In this document: positions 36,216 through 46,520 of the stretch, one piece after another | Position numbering within the stretch: position 1 is the first letter of the stretch | Layout of the letters: every line of letters begins with the position of its first letter | Assembly (NCBI GenBank): GCA_900323505.1 | Contig: OOIN01000015.1 | Location: forward strand, 124,001-188,000 | Source: Ustilago trichophora | Taxonomy: Eukaryota > Basidiomycota > Ustilaginomycetes > Ustilaginales > Ustilaginaceae | Direction of reading: 5' to 3' | DNA: 64,000 nt | Program-made: the position numbers and the translations under genes | The notes under the pieces: model-generated | Told to the model about the DNA's origin: nothing | What the model saw: only the letters and a program-made list of their open reading frames with translations | Databases searched by the model: none

Positions 36216-39008
36216 TCAGTCGATGACGACGTTGGATGCAACCTTGCCAGAAGCCTTTTTCTTCTTTGTAACTTTGACAACCTTCGCTGCTGATCCATCC
36301 TCGCCTTGCTCCACCGCACTGCTTTTCACCTTGTTGGATTTCTTCTTGCCACTACTCTTCTTGACTCTGGCCTCTGGCATTTCTTCCTCCTCCAACATCG
36401 GCGGTCTCACCTTGATCCTGATCTTTCCCCCCTCTTCAGCTCCCAGCGGCTGCGGAATAAGATTGTCGAGCCTGACGATGGGTATCTGATCTACATCCGC
36501 ATCCGCATCCTCCTCCTCTTTTACCTCTTTCCCCACGGCGGCGGAAGATCGCGAATCGACAATATAAAACGGATCCTCTCTCTGCTTCTGCAGCCGTGCT
36601 TGTCTCTGAGCCTTGGTTTCCTTAGCCGAAAGCGTCTTGTTCTTGCTCAGCTCAGCGGCGTTGGTGGAAGAGGCAAGTTGGATGAGCGGCTCATCATCGG
36701 GGTCTGGATGGGTGACCAGGTCGATGCCGTCCAACACGACGTAGCTGTCTGTGGGTACGATCCATGCGTGCAGATCCAACTCGATCGGCTCGGGTACCTT
36801 GGATTGCGCATTGGCTCCCAGTGGTCCCAATGCGTGATTGAAAAACAGCGGCGAGAGCAGGTCAAGACTTCGTGGTGGATGCTGCTGCTGCTGCTTTTCT
36901 TTCGTGCTGTCTTGTTGCTGCTCTTCTGGTTGTGTGTCGCCTTTCTTCTCTTCTTCTGTTGCTTCTTCCGCGAGTGAGGGCGAAGATGAGGGTGAAGATG
37001 AAGTGTGGGACTCGAGGTCCTTTTCTATCAGCCTAAACAGCTGACTGTACTCCACTGTTCTCTCCTGCACCTCTGCATCCAGCGTCAATCCTTGCACGCC
37101 ATCCAGTCTCGCCGCAACATCCCTTGTCGTCTGTACCAGATCATCGAATTCCACCTGAGGCTTCAACCCATCCTCACCCCATCTCGTTGAAATGGCAGAC
37201 GCCCAAAACGCGTACATCTTGACTGCACCATGGACGCACGCTGCCGCCGTAGACCCATCACACACCTGCGCATCGAACAGCGCTGGTTTCAGCAAAAGCG
37301 GGATGATTTGAGAAGGCGAAGAGGGTAGATCGTAGGCGTATTCGCCAAGAATCCAGGCAGCTGCATGGAGGACTTTTCGCGCTTCCCGTAGGTCATCGCC
37401 CGTGCTACCACCGCTTGCTGGTGAGGTTTTAGTGAAGGTCAAAGGTTTGGAAGGTGAAGAAGAAGAGACCCAATCGTAAGAAGGAAGGAGGCGGCCATCG
37501 CAAAGCAGAGAAACCATGGCTCGGGTGGCGTGTGGTCGAATGGCTCTGACACGTGCAGTAATGTCGATCAGCTGGTCTCTGATCTTGCTTCCGATCGTGT
37601 TGCCATCGGGAAGATTGGAGACGGTGGAGAGGTGAAGGAGTGTATCGAGATACCAGGAGAAATCGACGACGTTGGCATAGGTGTCGTAGCTTCCCAGCGC
37701 CAAAATGCGCTCTACGATCTCGAGCCTGTACGACGGCGAAAGGGTGGGATTGTTGGATGTGATTGCAGCAAGCGAGCTTGTTGTTGGATCCGCATCCCCC
37801 GCACCACCGCTCGCGAGGCTCGCCTTGAGCGCGGCAGCCGCTGCACCGGCCCCGTCCATTCCACCACCACCACCTCCTGCCACACTCGAAGGCGGCTCCA
37901 AATGCGACAAAAGCTGGCTGACAATGCTCTCGAGATTCCTGCTGACCGCCATACCCGACACGAGCTCGAGGGCGCGCAGTCGAATAGACAGGTCAGGATC
38001 CTCGATAGATTCAAAGATGACATCCTGGTGCTCTGCGACCAAGTGCGGATGGCTGGGCAAGATCTTGACGAGGGCGAGCAAGGCAATATACTTGAGGTTC
38101 TGGTCGGTATCCGTCAGAAAAGCAGCAAGCTTCTCCACGCAGATATGGGCAAGATCATCACCGCCAGGCTGGGTGAGCATGCCGCCAATGATGATAGTGT
38201 GGATGCATTCGTACAGCAGACTCATGGCGGGGGTGGTGGAGATGATGGTGGTTATTGGCGGGACAAGTTTCTTGACGAGACGTGGTTCGAGCGGAGAAAG
38301 GGAGCCGAAGAGCTTGATGATCTTGATGAGCATCCAATTGTTGGTCGATGTAGTGAGGAGCCGGAAGAGTTGTGGTGAAAGGGGTAGGAAGGGCCTTGGA
38401 TCTCTCCTGGCCAGCTCGCAGACGATGTTGACCGCTGCTGATACTACGCCCAGATCCGGATCGTCTAGTTTCTCTCGCAGTCGATCCCAGCTGGCCTCGA
38501 GCAGATCAGGCGACTTGATGATGAGCGCATAGAGCACCAGCAACGCCTTCTTCCTGATCATCGGCCTGCTATGCGTCAACAACCTGATCACGTCTGGGCC
38601 CAAATGTCTCGCCAGATCTGACGTCGCAATATGCGCCAAACCGTTCAGCGCAACCGCCACGTCGAGCGGCTGACTCGACTGCAGATCCTTCTTGATCATG
38701 TTGGTCGCTAGAATCAATACGTCTGTGTCTGCAGAGAAGCACTGGGCAGCGGCCAGATAGCCAACGTGCTTGTGGTGATACTTGGCGGATGCCATGGTTT
38801 CGAGCATGTGGAAGTTGGCACCTGCAAAAGGGTAGCCGAGCATCTGGAGATAGGTGAGCTTGAGTACGGCTTCAGCTTTGACTTCGAGATCGCCGGAACG
38901 GACTTCGTGACGGATCTCGTCCATGACTTGGGCGACGTATTTGGGCTCATCTTTGCCGCGATGAGAACGGAGGCCCTTGATGAGCGCGGATAGGGTACGT
39001 TCGAACAT
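36216..39008 (-). CDS. AP-3 adaptor complex subunit delta (Apl5)
   Basis: 930 residues from an ATG at 39008. It starts with the hallmark MFERTLSALIKGLRSHRGK and continues as an adaptin alpha-solenoid to about residue 560 (EVKAEAVLKLTYLQMLGYPF, PLDVAVALNGLAHIATSDLAR, RKKALLVLYALIIKSPDLL). The rest is a hydrophilic hinge with acidic, Gln- and Lys-rich tracts (TEEEKKGDTQPEEQQQ; ARVKKSSGKKKS). AP-3 sorts cargo such as alkaline phosphatase and SNAREs from the Golgi or endosomes to the vacuole. Length is typical of fungi. No ear domain is obvious at the C-terminus, which is normal for this subunit in fungi. Confidence 0.93.
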   Translation of the reverse strand: MFERTLSALIKGLRSHRGKDEPKYVAQVMDEIRHEVRSGDLEVKAEAVLKLTYLQMLGYPFAGANFHMLETMASAKYHHKHVGYLAAAQCFSADTDVLILATNMIKKDLQSSQPLDVAVALNGLAHIATSDLARHLGPDVIRLLTHSRPMIRKKALLVLYALIIKSPDLLEASWDRLREKLDDPDLGVVSAAVNIVCELARRDPRPFLPLSPQLFRLLTTSTNNWMLIKIIKLFGSLSPLEPRLVKKLVPPITTIISTTPAMSLLYECIHTIIIGGMLTQPGGDDLAHICVEKLAAFLTDTDQNLKYIALLALVKILPSHPHLVAEHQDVIFESIEDPDLSIRLRALELVSGMAVSRNLESIVSQLLSHLEPPSSVAGGGGGGMDGAGAAAAALKASLASGGAGDADPTTSSLAAITSNNPTLSPSYRLEIVERILALGSYDTYANVVDFSWYLDTLLHLSTVSNLPDGNTIGSKIRDQLIDITARVRAIRPHATRAMVSLLCDGRLLPSYDWVSSSSPSKPLTFTKTSPASGGSTGDDLREARKVLHAAAWILGEYAYDLPSSPSQIIPLLLKPALFDAQVCDGSTAAACVHGAVKMYAFWASAISTRWGEDGLKPQVEFDDLVQTTRDVAARLDGVQGLTLDAEVQERTVEYSQLFRLIEKDLESHTSSSPSSSPSLAEEATEEEKKGDTQPEEQQQDSTKEKQQQQHPPRSLDLLSPLFFNHALGPLGANAQSKVPEPIELDLHAWIVPTDSYVVLDGIDLVTHPDPDDEPLIQLASSTNAAELSKNKTLSAKETKAQRQARLQKQREDPFYIVDSRSSAAVGKEVKEEEDADADVDQIPIVRLDNLIPQPLGAEEGGKIRIKVRPPMLEEEEMPEARVKKSSGKKKSNKVKSSAVEQGEDGSAAKVVKVTKKKKASGKVASNVVID

Positions 39009-39336
39009 GATGCTGGATGGTCGCGTAGCTGAAGCCGAGTCCCTGATGATCGACCGATGTGATGCACCGATGTGCGAAAGGTCGAAGCGAGGGAGCAGCT
39101 GATGATGGATGAAATGTGACTACGCCGAACTGAACATGATACAAAGAAAGCGTGCGGGCGTTTGCTGCGGTGGCCTGAGGATGCGATTGACAGCCGATAG
39201 CGAATGGTGGTGTGTTGGACAAGAAGAGAGCTGTGAATAGCTCGTTGTCCTGTGTGTTGGTCTCTTGACTTTCTCCACCTGACAACAATCGAGATGCATT
39301 CGTGAGCACAGGCCCGATTGTCGGTTTATTGTTGTT

Positions 39337-39375
<39 letters not shown>

Positions 39376-39575
39376 CTTTTTTTTTTTTGGGTATATTCGT
39401 CAATCCTCGCCGAGACTTTCTTACTCACAGCATCTTCTTCAACGACGATATGAAGGACTCAAGCTCGCACACACAAGTTATCAAGGAAAAGTGTGTGCGT
39501 TATGTGTGTGTGTGTGTGTGTTTTGCAATCATTTCCATGTGCCAGGTGATACAGAGAAGATACTGTGTTACAAGC
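39009..39575. other. Intergenic region with a very long poly-T tract
   Basis: It contains 38 consecutive T (39338-39375), one C, then 12 T, and a TG repeat at 39505-39521 right after the TIM54 end. No gene is supported. Confidence 0.5.
39338..39388. repeat. Poly(T) tract of about 50 bp
   Basis: T38-C-T12 on the plus strand. On the minus strand it is poly(A), downstream of TIM54 and upstream of AP-3 delta, so it is not part of either reading frame. Confidence 0.95.
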
Positions 39576-41429
39576 TTAGATACCTGTTGGGAGCTCCTCG
39601 AGCGGTTGTGACTCGAGCTCCTTTTGACGTTGTGCCTGCTCCTCCTTGAGCAATTTTTCTTCCGCCGCCGCCCTCTGCTCCTTTTCCTTGTTGGCCTCCT
39701 TCCTGAGCTGCTGCTGGTGATCAATCTGCGCGCGTACCTCACTCGACAGCTCGAACACTCTCAAGCTTCCTCTGAATTTTTCGTCCCACTCCACACCTTT
39801 GCTCGGCCTGATGATCTCGAATCCCATCTCGGCGTTCCTCCACTCTTTCTCCTTCTTGAATCGCTCCTCGCGCAGTTCGGATTCGGTCTTGCTAGGGTCG
39901 TTCTTTTCGATCTTGGTCTGTTCGCGCAATCCTCTTGCCAGGTCACGGGCGTCTTTGAGGTGCTTGGGAAGCGCCTTGTAGTAGCTCTCCCTTGCTTCGG
40001 CCAGGTTCTTGTCCGACTTGAGGAAGTACGGTGGGTATCGTTCTTCGCCTTCCAGACCCCAATCGAGGTCTCCACCCTGAGGTGGGGTGTCGGGAACATC
40101 GCCTGGGAAAGTACCATCGCGGCCGGGCTGGAACTCGCGTGCGGTTTCCTTGGTACCGTAGACAAGTGTGAGGGCGAGCTCAGCACCGTGCTTGACCTTG
40201 TCACGCTGTCGGAAGAACTGGTACATGCGAATGGGGATGTTGCGCCAGCCGACGAGGTTGGTGAAATCGACAAAGCAGATGGGAGGCTGTGCTGGGATCT
40301 GCGCAGGAGGTTCGAGGAGCTTAGGGTCGAGTCGAGCGGCTGCAGCTTCAGCTTCGGTCCTGGCGCGCTTCTTCTCGGCTTGTGCGGCGGCTGCGGGGGA
40401 AGGGCCCATCATTCCGTTGAAGGCATTGGGGCCAGAACCGAGACCGTAGGGCGCAGAGCCGAACTTGTTGGCACCCGGACCGAATCGAGAGGGGAGTGGT
40501 GCACCGGCACCGTCATCCTCGCCCGTCTCGGCAAGAGCAGCGATGGCACGATCCTTTTCATCGAGGAACTCGTTCGGTGTGGATCCGCTTGTAGCGGAAG
40601 AAGAGGGTTCGGCGGGCAATTCGTCGAATGCATGATCCTCAGCAAGCTCCTGTGCGAGCTCATCATCTCGGTCACGCTTGAGAACCTCGAGAGGTGTACA
40701 CCATCCATTCTTGAGCGCCCATGCCCACTCCTTGTATGCAGGCCTGCCTACGAGCACAAGACCACCATCGATCTCTCTCTGCAACTCTTGTTGCGGTGTG
40801 AGCGAGAAAGGTGTCTGAGACATGGCTGTGATCTCGTCCATCCAAGGTTCGAGACCAAGCAATTTGCGTCTCCTCTCTTGGATCTTGCTCTGCAATTCAC
40901 GAGCGAGACCTCCATGTCGAGTGCCGTTGGTCACTTCCCAGTCGACACCAGCTGCAACGAGCACAGGCTTGACGTACTTCTTAAAGTATCGCAGAGCCTT
41001 GTCGTAGTCATCATCACCAGGAGAGCGAGTCGCGTAGACGGTGATTTTGCGGGGCCAGTCTCCAGGTCGCATGGGGTCGGTGGAGAGATGCTTGACCTTG
41101 TCAATGTAGTCTTGTTTGATGAGTCGGCATTGACGGCGGTCGTCGTAGTAGAGATACGAGAGTGTGCCGACAGTGACGAGGAAGATGGACCAGTTGCGAG
41201 AAGGCAGACGAGGTTTCCATGCTAGTACGCTTTTAGGAATACCCATGTATTCCAGTGGTCGCAGGACCGCAGGAATCTCGCGAGGGATGGGCTTGGGCTT
41301 GGCTGCACCGGCGGTGGTTGCATTGCTGGCTGTCGAGCTCGAAGCTGTTGTGGATGATGAGGATGCAGCTGGAGTGGCTGAGGCCGTCGTCGTAGAATTG
41401 GACGGCGGCGTGGATGGTGTCGTGCTCAT
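39576..41429 (-). CDS. Mitochondrial inner membrane translocase subunit Tim54
   Basis: 617 residues from an ATG at 41429. The first 45 residues are Ser/Thr/Ala-rich. The conserved core follows: LRPLEYMGIPKSVLAWKPRLPSRNW, a single TM at 80-95 (WSIFLVTVGTLSYLYY), DDRRQ, and the matrix/IMS domain with ITVYATRSPGDDDYDKALRYF. Other family regions are PPICFVDFTNLVGWRNIPIRMYQFF and ESYYKALPKHLKDARDLARG. Tim54 is a subunit of the TIM22 complex, which inserts carrier proteins. The C-terminal helix is long and charged (KEANKEKEQRAAAEEKLLKEE). Open frames on the opposite strand are coding shadows. It shares a 327-bp divergent promoter with RRP46. Confidence 0.93.
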   Translation of the reverse strand: MSTTPSTPPSNSTTTASATPAASSSSTTASSSTASNATTAGAAKPKPIPREIPAVLRPLEYMGIPKSVLAWKPRLPSRNWSIFLVTVGTLSYLYYDDRRQCRLIKQDYIDKVKHLSTDPMRPGDWPRKITVYATRSPGDDDYDKALRYFKKYVKPVLVAAGVDWEVTNGTRHGGLARELQSKIQERRRKLLGLEPWMDEITAMSQTPFSLTPQQELQREIDGGLVLVGRPAYKEWAWALKNGWCTPLEVLKRDRDDELAQELAEDHAFDELPAEPSSSATSGSTPNEFLDEKDRAIAALAETGEDDGAGAPLPSRFGPGANKFGSAPYGLGSGPNAFNGMMGPSPAAAAQAEKKRARTEAEAAAARLDPKLLEPPAQIPAQPPICFVDFTNLVGWRNIPIRMYQFFRQRDKVKHGAELALTLVYGTKETAREFQPGRDGTFPGDVPDTPPQGGDLDWGLEGEERYPPYFLKSDKNLAEARESYYKALPKHLKDARDLARGLREQTKIEKNDPSKTESELREERFKKEKEWRNAEMGFEIIRPSKGVEWDEKFRGSLRVFELSSEVRAQIDHQQQLRKEANKEKEQRAAAEEKLLKEEQAQRQKELESQPLEELPTGI

Positions 41430-41756
41430 GATGGTATCCCTGATGCAGCTGGAAAGTGCAGCTGCTGCTGTTGATGCGAAAGATGGTGTTGGTGGTGAGG
41501 ATGTTCTGAGGTTGCACCGGAACGGTTTGGCTGTTTCGCTTCGCCTCGGTTTTTTGGCCTTTCGGAAGATCTCGTGCGGGCAAAATCTCAGCTTGATTTT
41601 TCAGACAAAACAGAAAAAATAAAATATCGGAAGTCGGTCATACACTGTACATATTTTGAGAAATGACATTCGCTCCACCACTTCTTCTTCTTCTTCTTCT
41701 TCTTCTTACTACTCATCAAACAACTCGCTCTCACCTCCCTTGGTAGCACAGTGACC
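41430..41756. promoter_or_regulatory. Divergent promoter between TIM54 and RRP46
   Basis: 327 bp with a CTT/TTC microsatellite at about 41682-41706, 50 bp upstream of the RRP46 ATG. No classical TATA box is obvious. Confidence 0.5.
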
Positions 41757-42878
41757 ATGGCACCATCACTAACACCAGCAGATTCCTCTTCATCCACTCT
41801 GGCAGCATCAGCGTCCGTCAAGAGAACTTCCCCCACTGCTTTGCGAGCCCTTTCTGCTGAACTCGGCACTCTCGCGCGATCCGACGCCAGCGCTTCTTTC
41901 GCCTTTGGCCCCGTCAACGTTGTCGCCTCGGTCTCTGGACCCACCGAAGTGCGCATCCGCGACGAGCTCACAGATCGAGCTACTCTTGATGTCATCTTTC
42001 AGCCCCAGCACGGCGTAGCAGGCATCCCCGCTCAGGCCATTTCCGACTCGCTCTTTACCGCCTTGTCATCGGTCCTTTTGCTGCACCACCATCCACGATC
42101 ATTGATACAGGTAGTGCTCCAGACGCTGTCCTCTCCATCATTGCCGCAATCATCAGCACAGATCATTCACAAGGACGTGACATCGAATCAGAGACATGTG
42201 GCGAGACAGCCGCTGCTGTTGGGACCGGATAACCCGCCCAGTGTCACCGAGCAGGCTGCGCTGATCAACGCGGCTTCATTGGCACTCTTGGATGCAGGTA
42301 TTCCAGCGAGGGGTAGTGTTGCGGCTTGCGCATGTGCCATCTTGCCAGCGGCACAGGGAACGGTGTTGAGGCAGAACAGCCACCTTGCAGAGATCTCCGA
42401 GACACAGTTGGCAGGCCTGGTGCGCCAGTACAAGGAGGAGAATGGAGAAAGTGACGATATTGAGGTGGATGACGACGAGGAAGGTGTCAAGTCCAAGAAG
42501 AGATATACCGGAGAGTAAGTAGCACATCGACATGGTATGACGCAGTGCCTTGAGTCAGATCACAGCGACTAACGTCCCTCTTTCATTGAACGTTTGCACT
42601 TGTACAGCACCGTGGTACTGCTAGACCCAACACCAGTGGAGCTCGACTATGCACTCAGCACCCACGTTTTTGCCTTTTCCTTTTCGCAGGCATTGGACAA
42701 GCAAGACAAGGAGGCGGTACCACTCGAGGTTTCGGAACAGATCTTGGCCGAATCGCACGGAGCAGTTGATTTGGAGGATCTGCAGCGCGCTCGCGAGCTG
42801 TGTTTGAACGCATGCTCTGCTGTGGTTGCGTTTATGCGAACGGCATTGCGAAAACGAGTTGTCTCGCAGACTGCTTGA
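41757..42878 (+). CDS. Exosome core subunit Rrp46 (RNase PH fold), one intron
   Basis: Exon 1 is 41757-42514 (ATG in ACCATGG), the intron is 42515-42607 (GTAAGT...TACAG, 93 bp) and exon 2 is 42608-42878, for 342 residues. The RNase PH fold is recognisable: SASFAFGPVNVVASVSGPTEVR, DELTDRATLDVIFQP, AALINAASLALLDAGIPARGSVAACACAILP, and after the intron DTVVLLDPTPVELDYALSTHVFAF. The splice restores this conserved segment exactly. Rrp46 (EXOSC5) is one of six ring subunits of the RNA exosome and is catalytically inactive in eukaryotes. Yeast and human forms are about 223-235 residues. The extra length lies in an N-terminal Ser-rich tail and acidic inserts (NGESDDIEVDDDEEG). Confidence 0.88.
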
Positions 42879-43677
42879 TCTTTCCAAAAGTGTGATCCTC
42901 TCTTGCCATCTTCTGTAATCTTACATCGTGCTCGAAGCGGTCCAGTTGCCTGATGGTCCCAAGAAAGGTCGGAGGGAGCACTCGAATAAGATACATTTGT
43001 TAGGTCGAGCAGCTAACATCTTGCACTTTCGGCAGACGCGTGTTGGTTGCGTATGTCTGGCTACTGTAAAACTGGCTTGAGCGCTCCTCTCCTTTTTTTT
43101 TTTTTTTTCTTTTGTGGCGGAAAGGATTCTCGGCTCTCGGCTTTGAGAGAGTAGTGTTGGAACAAAGGGCAAAGTGTGGAGACATGCACCTGTACATACA
43201 CACACCCCCCCCTTCCCTTTCATCATCTTATACAGACTTTTTCAACATCCAAACGCCCTCTCTCTTTACCCTTTGTCTGAACGACTCCCCGCTACTCACA
43301 AAGGTCTAGGCCCAGCATACCCTTTGTAAACGCATCCGAACCTCGACAGCTCGTATCTCATTTTCAGCGCCCGCGATTCTCCGCTTCAACAATCACATAG
43401 TCACTTGCCAATTACGACAAGCACAGTAGATTTTGGCACTGCACAGGAGAGATATCTTGACCGTAGCTCATCTCGGAACTGGTATGCCAAGACTGTTCCG
43501 CTCTTTCCGATAGTCCGTACTTCAAAGGGAAGGTTGAATCTGGCTGGCTGCTTTTCTCTACCACATCCGCATCCGCTCCTGCGCGCTTTTGCGCTTTTCC
43601 TATCGTAGCAGCAGCAAGCTAGACGTATAAGAACCCTTCCATCCTCTCTCGCCCCACCCACTAACAGATTCTCCAGC
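42879..43677. other. Intergenic region upstream of AP-2 mu
   Basis: 800 bp with a T-run at 43093-43108 and C-rich sequence at 43205-43215. Long pyrimidine tracts lead to the ATG at 43678. No gene is supported. Confidence 0.4.
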
Positions 43678-44961
43678 ATGATCTCTGCCTTCTTCATCTT
43701 CAACCAAAAGGGTGAAGTGCTCATCTCGCGTCTCTTCCGCAACGACCTCCGTCGCAGCATCGCAGACATCTTTCGAATCCAAGTCGTCTCCAATCCAGAC
43801 GTACGCTCGCCCATCATCACCCTTGGATCCACCAGCTTCTTCCACGTCCGTCACGAGAATCTCTACATTGTCGCTGTCACAAAGTGCAACGCCAACGCTG
43901 CCCTCGTCTTTGAATTCTGCTATCGCGTCATCACCATCGGTCGCTCCTACTTTGGCGGCAAATTCGACGAAGAAGCCGTCAAGAACAACTTTGTCTTGAT
44001 CTACGAACTCTTGGACGAGATCCTCGACTTTGGCTATCCACAAAATTCAGAGATCGACACACTCAAGATGTATATCACTACCGAAGGCGTCAAGTCCGAG
44101 CAGGCGGTGCGTGAGGATTCGAGCAAGATCACCATCCAAGCCACCGGCGCGACGAGCTGGAGGAGAGCCGACGTCAAGTATCGCAAGAACGAGGCCTTTG
44201 TCGATGTCGTAGAGACGGTGAATCTCTTGATGTCGAACAAGGGCACCATCTTGCGAGCTGATGTGGATGGTGCGATTCTGATGCGTGCCTATCTGACCGG
44301 TATGCCAGAATGCAGATTTGGACTCAACGACAAGCTCGTCTTGGAGAAGAATGACAAGAACAGAGGCAAAGTCGACGCCGTCGAGTTGGACGATTGCCAA
44401 TTCCACCAGTGTGTCAAGCTCTCCAAGTACGATACGGATCGATCCATCTCCTTTATTCCACCCGATGGAGAATTCGAACTTATGCGCTATCGTTCCACCA
44501 CCAACGTCAACCTACCTTTCAAGGTCCACGCCATTGTCGAAGAGGTCTCCAAGAGCAAAGTCGAATACACACTCAACCTCAAAGCCAATTTCGACTCGAA
44601 GCTCAACGCCACCAATGTAGTGCTTCGCATCCCTACGCCGCTCAACACCTCGACGGTCAAATGCCAAGTAAGCATGGGTAAAGCCAAATACGTCCCTGCC
44701 GAGAACCACATTGTATGGAAGATCGCCCGAATTCAAGGCGGCGGAGAGGCAAGCTTCGGCGCCGATGCCGAGCTGAGCAGTACAACCGTCCGGAAACAGT
44801 GGAGTAGACCGCCCATCGAGGTGGACTTCCAGGTTCTGATGTTTACCAGCTCCGGATTGCTGGTGAGATACCTCAAAGTGTTTGAAAAGAGCAACTACCA
44901 AAGCGTCAAGTGGGTCCGGTATCTTACGAGGAGCAATGGGAGTTATCTCATTCGATTCTAG
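43678..44961 (+). CDS. AP-2 adaptor complex subunit mu (Apm4-type)
   Basis: 427 residues from an ATG at 43678, intronless. The N-terminal longin domain (1-140) reads MISAFFIFNQKGEVLISRLFRNDLRRS, then TSFFHVRHENLYIVAVTKCNANAALVFEF and NNFVLIYELLDEILDFGYPQNS, the signature of medium adaptins. The C-terminal mu-homology domain (about 165-427) contains WRRADVKYRKNEAFVDVVE and ends SVKWVRYLTRSNGSYLIRF. The subtype (AP-2 rather than AP-1) rests on resemblance to the mu2 N-terminus and the short linker. It binds YxxPhi sorting signals on endocytic cargo at the plasma membrane. Confidence 0.88.
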   Translation: MISAFFIFNQKGEVLISRLFRNDLRRSIADIFRIQVVSNPDVRSPIITLGSTSFFHVRHENLYIVAVTKCNANAALVFEFCYRVITIGRSYFGGKFDEEAVKNNFVLIYELLDEILDFGYPQNSEIDTLKMYITTEGVKSEQAVREDSSKITIQATGATSWRRADVKYRKNEAFVDVVETVNLLMSNKGTILRADVDGAILMRAYLTGMPECRFGLNDKLVLEKNDKNRGKVDAVELDDCQFHQCVKLSKYDTDRSISFIPPDGEFELMRYRSTTNVNLPFKVHAIVEEVSKSKVEYTLNLKANFDSKLNATNVVLRIPTPLNTSTVKCQVSMGKAKYVPAENHIVWKIARIQGGGEASFGADAELSSTTVRKQWSRPPIEVDFQVLMFTSSGLLVRYLKVFEKSNYQSVKWVRYLTRSNGSYLIRF

Positions 44962-45881
44962 GTTTTATGGGCACGGCTTGGGGGGTATAATCTAGTCTTG
45001 TTTTCTTGGCACAGGTACCTCACTCCAGTGTGCTGGTTGTGTATCTGTGTTTGTGTTGTGAGGGGAAAAGCGATTGTGAGTGCTGTTGAGATTGTTCTTA
45101 TCATACGCACAGGCTTGTCAACACACGAGGATCCACGATCAACTTCATGTTCCACTGTTAATTGCTATATCAAACATGCACCAAAATCTGTTGATCGACG
45201 CAGGAGAAGAACGAAGAGCAGCAAGAAAGTCAGCAACTCGCAAATCTCAACACCTTGACCAGCGAGGAAAGCGTCCGTTTTAACTTCTAAAACAAGTTCT
45301 CCACATCTATCTCGATCCCCTTTTCGACTCTTTTTGCAACTACACCATCCTCCACAACGTCTCTGTATTCGTCGACACGTGGTGAGACAGTCAGAACCGA
45401 AAGTTGAAGACGTTGCTATCGCGGAGGAGGTTGAGATGGAAAAGGAAGCAGGGAAAAAAGGGACGAGATGGGTTTTTCGGAGGATTGACAGATATAGGTT
45501 TGTTTGTTGTCGTCATACGCTTCGTAGTCTTTGGGGGGGAAGAAACTTACAAATGAGGAAAATGTAGCCGACGATGGTGGTGGTGGAGTAAAGGAAAAAT
45601 GATGTGAGGGTGGGAAGAAATTAGTGTTGTCGAGAGCGCAGGGGACAGAAATTTTGGAAGAAAGTCAAGAGCGAAGAAAGTCTCGGCCGGTTCTCTCGGA
45701 TTGCGGATGTTGTGTGTTTTCTGAGCAGGGTCCACTCTTTCCGGTTATGGTGCCGTTCTTCCTCGTCTTTCTCGGCTTCCTCACACATACTAGACAGCAC
45801 TATCCTCAGCTTGGACCCCTGTTGACCCCATAATCGAGAGCACACACATCTAGAGGGTGTGCATGATCCTCCACTTTCACC
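44962..45881. other. Intergenic region with a coding-like patch
   Basis: 920 bp without a supportable gene model. On the minus strand a perfect donor (GTAAGT, 45550-45545) follows a segment reading FFLYSTTTIVGYIFLI. A later segment reads VVEDGVVAKRVEKGIEID before a stop, but no upstream ATG joins them. See the separate observation. Confidence 0.35.
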
Positions 45882-46520
45882 ATGACGAGCGGCAACACGA
45901 ACGGCAGTAGAGAAGACAGAGCAGCCTTCCATCTGCTCGGTCATCCTCTCCCGGCCATCATCGAGCTTGCCTCCACCTCTGGCACAGCCGTCGACCTGTT
46001 TACGCTCTCCTTTCGACGTCCCATCATGCTCTTCCTCTACCCTTCCGTTTCCACCCCGCTGCGTCCCACCCCTGCTGCATGGTCCACCATCCCCGGAGCC
46101 ACCGGTTGCACCCCACACCTCAACTCCATCACCCCGCACATCCCCTCTCTCCTATCCAAAGAACAAAATCTCGCCATATTCGCCCTCTCCACCCAACCGC
46201 ACATCGAACAGGTCGAAGCCAAACACCGATTAAACCTCCCATTCGACCTACTGTCGGATGAACACGAGGAGCTCTGCAAAGTGTTGGAATTCCCCTCGTT
46301 CCAAGTGGAAGGTAAGAGATACTTCAAAAGGATGACACTGCTGCTGAGAAGCGGACAGATCACAAGGCTGGACTATCCGATAGAGAAGCCGGAACACGCA
46401 GCGAAATCGGCAGAGGGTCTCTTGAGGTCGGAACAGGAACTTATGGATGAAGTTGAGGCAAGGGATGCTGCAACAGCGGCGGCGGCGCAGGCGCAGGCAC
46501 AGACACAGACACAAGCTTGA
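45882..46520 (+). CDS. PrxQ/BCP-type peroxiredoxin family protein
   Basis: 212 residues from an ATG at 45882 (TTCACCATGA). The thioredoxin-like fold shows in HPLPAIIEL, RRPIMLFLYPSVSTP and AIFALSTQPHIEQVEAKHRLNLPFDLLSDEHEELCKVL. The presumed peroxidatic Cys is C76 in PGATGCTPHL, the place of the PrxQ motif TPGCTxE. About 15 extra residues sit between the usual YP and GCT elements. The second Cys (C132) lies in ELCKVLEF, unlike the resolving Cys of classical PrxQ five residues after the first. The C-terminus is an Ala/Gln/Thr run. Such proteins reduce peroxides using thioredoxin, and the yeast nuclear form is Dot5. It converges on SmD1. Confidence 0.78.
   Translation: MTSGNTNGSREDRAAFHLLGHPLPAIIELASTSGTAVDLFTLSFRRPIMLFLYPSVSTPLRPTPAAWSTIPGATGCTPHLNSITPHIPSLLSKEQNLAIFALSTQPHIEQVEAKHRLNLPFDLLSDEHEELCKVLEFPSFQVEGKRYFKRMTLLLRSGQITRLDYPIEKPEHAAKSAEGLLRSEQELMDEVEARDAATAAAAQAQAQTQTQA

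Noticed and set aside
39624..41225. 533-codon open frame on the plus strand opposite TIM54
   Set aside because: It is antisense to a well-supported gene, lacks recognisable domains and arises from codon bias of the real gene.
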